A stretch of DNA of 64,000 bases, from contig JALQBC010000033.1 in the NCBI GenBank assembly GCA_023375675.1, positions 428,111 to 492,110 of the forward strand. The letters are read 5' to 3'. Positions 59,330 through 64,000 of the stretch are shown here, piece by piece (positions within the stretch are counted from its first letter, which is position 1; each line of letters begins with the position of its first letter). Below the pieces are notes generated by a model. That model saw nothing but the letters and a program-made list of their open reading frames with translations. It searched no databases and was not told where the DNA came from. The stretch comes from Cytospora piceicola (Eukaryota > Ascomycota > Sordariomycetes > Diaporthales > Cytosporaceae). The position numbers and the translations under genes are program-made.

Positions 59330-59780
59330 TTCGCTTTAAACCTTAGTAACTCCGTTTTAATACTAGTTAAATTTACTATATTTTAATTATACTTTAATAT
59401 ATTATTATCTATAGGAATAGCACGAGGTTTTAACGTAGTTTTAGTAACGGCTTGTTTTTTAGTTTTAATACGATCTAGTTTTTTTATAGAATTTAAACTA
59501 CGACGAATTACGTATTATATCCGACTAAACTATATTTTCTTTTATTTACGTAACCGTTTTAAACGAACAGCCGATTTATATAACTTCTTCTTTTCCGCTT
59601 TAATTTGTTTTTCTAGCTTTTTATATTATAGAGAAATTTTACGGATATCCGACGGCGAAAGACTTTAAACGTTATACGACGATATATTTAAACAAACGTA
59701 TTCGGAATAACGAGAACTATTTCGAGAAGAAACTTTATAGGTATTAATACTTTTCTCTTTATAGGTAGAATAAAATAGTA
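59330..59780 (-). pseudogene. Antisense coiled-coil ORF remnant in the chromovirus 3' region
   Basis: Minus-strand reading gives LEKQIKAEKKKLYKSAVRLK, RLRK-KKI-FSRI-YVIRRS and LNSIKKLDRI, where dashes are stops that former Gln codons would give after C-to-T change. The pattern (long basic helix with RLxRLRxQ and RRxLxSxxELD-like pieces) recalls a family of uncharacterised coiled-coil proteins annotated repeatedly in ascomycete genomes near retroelements. Assignment is by eye only. Confidence 0.45.
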
Positions 59781-59982
59781 TTTTAACGAAATAAGCTAAA
59801 ATTCTGGTAAGAAGATTGTTACGGTTAGAAGTATTTTTAAGTTCGGGAAGAAGTTTTATAATATAAGAACTTTTAACTTTACCGGATATAATAAATTAGA
59901 AAGGTATAAATATATGTTAAAATAAAGGGAAATAACTTATAGGTTTTCGAGGATAAAAACCGATAGAAAAGGAAGATAATAT

Positions 59983-60399
59983 TATAATTTAAGGTTAAAA
60001 TACTAAAGGGTTATACGGTTAAGAAGTTATATATAACTTAAATAGGGCTAGTATATCAGAACAGACAGAATCTCTATAAAAGAGTTCCGGCTAACTAAGG
60101 TACCTTACTAAGGTTAAGGTTACTAATATATTAACTATAAATATATTTAATATAGTTAATATAGTTATACTAAAGAGCTAGATATATAAAGACAGTAAGG
60201 TATTATCTTTTAAATAATTATAGCTAGTCTTTAGTTATTAATTTAAGTATTATTTTTATAATAAGTTTTATTACCTTTTAATTATCGTAAAGATAAAGCT
60301 CGGAATATTGTTTATCTCTTATATATATATTCTACTAATAATATAAACCTTACCGGTTACGATAAGTACCTTTATAAAGGTTATACCGTAATTATTATA
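59983..60399 (+). repeat. 3' LTR of the chromovirus
   Basis: 417 bp, co-linear with 44937-45353 with many G-to-A changes (for example CGGAACGGACGG reads CAGAACAGACAG). The telomere-like hexamers are mutated to AAGGTTAAGG here. Confidence 0.87.
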
Positions 60400-60924
60400 T
60401 CTTTATATAAATATTATATAGAGATTTCTAAAATCTTATTTTATTATTATAATATAATGTAAAATATTAATCTATTATATTTACTTATATCTATATAGTA
60501 TAATATACTATATTATATACTTTTAGTTGTATATAACTAGCTATATAATATAATATTAATTAATATAATTTTCCGACAGCTGTTAGTATTACTACCTATA
60601 TTATATATAATCCTTAATATTTAAACTCTTAATAATAATATAATATATTTCTATCTTATTAGTATATATTAAGTTATATAACATATTATATACTAATATA
60701 TATATATAATGGTAATATATATTTAGTTTAGAAGTCTATATCTATTTTATTTAATTTATTATAGCTGTTAGAAAGGTAGGGTATTTAAGCTGTTTACTAT
60801 ATAAGTGGCTGTTCTACTAAGGGGGCCGTTCTACTTATAGGGTGTTTGACTTAGTGTGCAGTTAGTTGTTATATAGTGAATATAACGACATTATAATTAA
60901 GTAACCCCCTCCTCCTTTCCTACT

Positions 60925-61103
60925 AAACTGGGGAACGGCGGTAGGACCGCCTGCCGAAAAGGCCTTCCGTTAGGAAGGATCGGAAATTTAATAGCTAGTT
61001 AGTTAGATAGTTAAATACGCCGCTTAGGCTGTTCCGGATCCGATAGAGTAACGCCCTTCGGGCGTTACTCTATCGTCTCTTCCGCAGCCTTAAGCAGCGA
61101 GAT
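60925..61103. repeat. GC-rich hairpin block, copy 1
   Basis: An island of GC-rich sequence in AT-rich satellite. It contains several self-complementary pieces: GGCGGTAGGACCGCC, CCTTCCGTTAGGAAGG, and a perfect hairpin at 61041-61075 (16-bp arms CGATAGAGTAACGCCC, loop TTC). Nearly the same block recurs at 63098-63260. Confidence 0.85.
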
Positions 61104-62128
61104 AATTAACTAACTAACTAATTTACTAGCTACTTTACTAACTAACCTATTAGCTAACTTACTTATATACTTACCTACTTACTTACTTACTTAATAACTA
61201 AATAACTAACTTATTAGCTATTTTAATAGCTAACTTACTAGTTAACTTATTAGTTAACTTACTTATTAACTTACTTACTTACTTACTTATTTACTTACTT
61301 AATAATTATATAACTAAGTTATTAACTACTTTACTAGTAACTTAACTAATTACTTTACTACCTAAGTTACTAGCTAACCTATTAGCTAACTTAACTACTT
61401 ACTTACTTACTTACTTACCTACCTACCTAGTTACTTACTTACTTACTTACCTACTTACTTATTTACTTACTAACTTACTTACTAACTTACTTACTAACTT
61501 ACTTAATAATTAACTAGCTAACTTATTAACTACTTTACTAGTTAACCTACTAGCTAACCTACTTACCTACTTACTTACTTACCTACTTACTTACTTGCTT
61601 ATTTATTTATTTATTTACTTACTAGCTAATTTAATAGCTAACTTACTAACTAACTTACTAACTAACCTACTTACTTACTTACCTACTAACTTACTTACCT
61701 ACTTACTTACTTACTTATTTACTTACTTATTTACTTACTAACTTACTTAATAATTAACTAGCTAACTTACTAACTACTTTACTAGTTAACCTACTAGCTA
61801 ACCTACTTACCTACTAGCTAACCTACTTACCTACTAGCTAACCTACTTACTTACTAACTAACTTACTAAGTAACGTACTAACTAACCTACTTACTTACTT
61901 ACCTACTAACTTATTTACTTATTTACTTACTTACTTACCTACTTACCTACTTACTTACCTACTTACTTACTTACCTACTTACCTACTTACCTATTTACCT
62001 ACTTACCTACTTACTAACCTACTTACTTACTTACTTACCTACTTACTTACCTACCTATATACTTACTTATTTACTTATTTAATAGCGAATTTACTTACTA
62101 GCTAATTTACTAGCTAATTTACTAGCGA

Positions 62129-62178
<50 letters not shown>

Positions 62179-62500
62179 CTACTTACTTACTTACTTACTT
62201 ACTTATTTAATAGCGAATTTACGTACTAGCTAATTTACTAGCTAACTAACTTACTTACTTACTTACTTACCTACTTACCTATTTACTTATTTAATAGCGA
62301 ATTTACTTACTAGCTAACTTACTAACTAACTTATTAACTAACTTACTTACCTACTTATTTACTTACCTACCTACTTACTTACTTACCTACTTACTTACTT
62401 ACCTACTTACTTACTTATTTACTTATTTAATAGCGAATTTACTTACTAGCTAATTTACTAGCTAACTTACTTATTTACTTACCTACTTACTTACTTACTT
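61104..62500. repeat. (TTAC)n-type satellite array
   Basis: Tetranucleotide TTAC/TTACC units are interspersed with ACTAGCTAA- and TAATAGCGAATTTACTTACTAGC-type variants recurring every 100-200 bp, suggesting higher-order structure. No coding capacity. Confidence 0.9.
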
Positions 62501-63097
62501 AATTCGAATCTAAAGGCTTATATAAGCCTTCGGTAAAAAAGAAAAGAGGGAAAGGCTAGGGTTCGGGTTAAGAACCTTAAGAACTTACAGAATTAGAACT
62601 ATTAGCTTTAATAGTAAGCCTACCTTAAGGGCTACGATTTAATTAAATATACCGTTTAATAGCCCTTTTTCTACAGATTCAGATTTAGGTAAGTACGTCT
62701 TAATCGGATTAAAGCTCAAGCGTGCATCTTAGTTCGAACTTAAGGTCTGCTGTAAAGGGCCTTATCGTAGGCCTTATCGTAATCGGCCTTATCGTAGGCC
62801 TTAAAGTGACTGTAAGTCGTCCGGTAGGCATTTCGAAACCTTAAAGTAACCGTAAACCTTCCGGCAGGCATTAAAGGCCTTACAATTACTAGTACATTTA
62901 GTTACGGAACGACTAGAATCACTGCTTTTAACAGCTAATCAGATCCTCTAGACAAGTGCTATAGCGAATCAGTATAATTATAATTCAGAGCTAATTAGAA
63001 TTAAAAACAGGTAGCATATATCTTAAAGGCAACAATTTTCTATTATGCTCGCCCGCCTTATAAAACAAACATTAACCTTCCTAACGAAAGGCATCTT
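62501..63097. other. Non-satellite spacer between arrays
   Basis: Less repetitive sequence. It contains GGCCTTATCGTA repeated three times (about 62758-62800) and two copies of a CTTAAAGTRACYGTAARYCKTCCGG-like unit split by TAGGCATTTCGAAAC (about 62800-62870). No gene was recognised. Confidence 0.5.
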
Positions 63098-63260
63098 AAA
63101 ACTAGGGAACGGCGGTAGGACCGCCTGCCGAGAAGGCCTTCCGTTAAGAAGGGTCGGAAACTTAATAACTAGATACGCCGCTTAAGCTGCTATAGATCCG
63201 ATAGAATAACGCCCTTCGGGCGTTATTCTATTATCTCCTCCGCAGCCTTAAGCGGCGAAA
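63098..63260. repeat. GC-rich hairpin block, copy 2
   Basis: Matches 60925-61103 apart from scattered transitions and a short deletion. The main hairpin (63201-63231, 14-bp perfect arms ATAGAATAACGCCC, loop TTC) is kept; a G-C pair of copy 1 is an A-T pair here. Confidence 0.85.
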
Positions 63261-64000
63261 TGTTTATTTATTTACTTTATAACTAACTAATTTATTAGCT
63301 AATTTATATATTTACTTACTTACTAACTTACTTACTTATTAACTTACTTACTTAATAACTAAGTAACTAGCTTACTAGCTACTTTAATAGCTAATATATT
63401 AGCTAACTTACTTCTTTACCTACTTATTTAATTACCTACTTACTTACTAGTTAATTTAATAGCTAATTTACTAGTTAACCTACTTACTTACTTACTTATT
63501 TATTTATTTAGTTAATAGCTTAGTTATTAATTAACTAACTTACTATATAACTTACTAGCTAACTTACTAACTAACTTACTAGCTAACTAACTTACTTACT
63601 TATCTACTTACTTACTTATTAACTTATTTAATAGCTAACTTACTTAATAGCTAATTTACTAGCGAACTAGCTTACTTACTTACCTACTTACTTACCTACC
63701 TACTTACTTACTTACTTACTTATTTAATAGCGAATTTACTTACTAGTTAACTTACTAACCTACTTACTTACTTATTAACCTACTTACTTACTTACTTACT
63801 TACTTATTTAATAGCGAATTTACTTACTAGTTAACTTACTAACCTACTTACTTACTTATTAACCTACTTACTTACTTACTTATTTACTTACTTACTTACT
63901 TACTTACCTACTTACTTACTTACTTACCTACTTACTTACTTACTTACTTATTTACTTATTTAATAGCGAATTTATATACTAGCTAACTTACTAAATAACT
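63261..64000. repeat. (TTAC)n-type satellite array, continuing past the window
   Basis: Same unit types as 61104-62500, including TAATAGCGAATTTACTTACTAG at about 63725, 63808 and 63961. Two nearly identical ~85-bp stretches stand next to each other at about 63720-63890. Confidence 0.9.

Larger units (their letters stand above)
44937..60399 (+). mobile_element. Ty3/gypsy chromovirus-type LTR retrotransposon, RIP-degraded, itself interrupted
   Basis: LTRs of 417 bp at 44937-45353 and 59983-60399 (ends TATAACC...ATTATTATA, presumably TG...CA before mutation), with an extra partial LTR copy at 45355-45740. The internal plus-strand coding order is gag, protease, RT, RNase H, integrase, chromodomain (see next entry), i.e. 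Ty3/gypsy order. A second retrotransposon is inserted at 52173-59213, so the element alone is about 8.4 kb. Transitions are dense throughout; the right LTR is more G-to-A mutated than the left ones. No clear 5-bp target duplication could be read. Confidence 0.85.
44500..60851. mobile_element. TA-flanked TIR element (about 0.89 kb without its insertions) containing two nested retrotransposons
   Basis: 114-bp inverted repeats at 44500-44613 and 60738-60851 start AGTYAAACACCCTATAAG and are flanked by TA on each side (44498-44499 and 60852-60853). They differ mostly by transitions. Removing the retrotransposon block 44937-60399 leaves about 437 + 452 bp, with no coding capacity visible. A TA duplication and short body fit a non-autonomous Tc1/mariner-type element. 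The internal arms beyond the TIR are AT-rich and weakly similar. Confidence 0.75.

Noticed and set aside
61104..64000. Possible CRISPR-like or telomeric array
   Set aside because: Units are simple TTAC-type tetranucleotides without unique spacers, and they are not TTAGGG telomere repeats.

Overview
This is a filamentous ascomycete (Pezizomycotina) chromosome segment, probably Sordariomycetes. The genes have short GT-AG introns (about 50-200 bp) and GC-rich third positions. Family content is typically fungal: Opi1, CYP53, GH5 endoglucanase, DUF5672 and an NLR-like protein. Repeats are heavily mutated by C-to-T changes on both strands (TpA-rich, stop-riddled), as expected from repeat-induced point mutation (RIP). 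Species cannot be fixed from the sequence.

Layout. 1-31 kb is gene-rich, with unique, ordinary-looking genes: AP-1 mu adaptin (partial, minus), Opi1-type regulator (plus), ACS-family MFS transporter (minus), a second MFS transporter (minus), CYP53-like benzoate 4-hydroxylase P450 (plus), DUF5672 glycosyltransferase-like protein (plus), a low-complexity protein (minus), a small membrane protein (minus), a one-TM Cys-rich surface protein (plus), a D-2-hydroxyacid dehydrogenase (minus), an ankyrin protein (minus) and a secreted GH5 endoglucanase (plus). A small TIR element (MITE-like) lies at 26.95-27.27 kb and a tRNA-like Pol III unit at 31.14-31.22 kb.

32.9-43.9 kb holds the most interesting locus. 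A fungal NLR-like gene (minus; alpha/beta-hydrolase, then a degenerate NACHT-like module, then a NACHT, then ankyrin repeats) is split by a 4,247-bp DNA transposon (33635-37881) with 118-bp terminal inverted repeats. The insertion falls exactly between two 33-residue ankyrin repeats. The NLR also has an apparent frameshift in its hydrolase exon. Head to head with it, 291 bp away, is a diverged N-myristoyltransferase-like gene (plus). NLR genes divergently paired with a variant of a cellular protein are a known layout of fungal allorecognition loci (sec-9/plp-1, het-S/nwd2). An NLR-NMT pair is my candidate for an undescribed system, here disabled by the transposon.

44.5-60.85 kb is a three-level nest. 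A roughly 0.89-kb TA-flanked TIR element (TIRs 114 bp) contains a Ty3/gypsy chromovirus with 417-bp LTRs on the plus strand. That in turn contains a second Ty3/gypsy element (52173-59213, 210-bp LTRs, perfect TTAGA target duplication) on the minus strand. All coding regions are destroyed by RIP-type mutation. 60.9-64 kb is satellite-like: long (TTAC)n-type arrays punctuated by a GC-rich, hairpin-forming block present twice about 2.17 kb apart.
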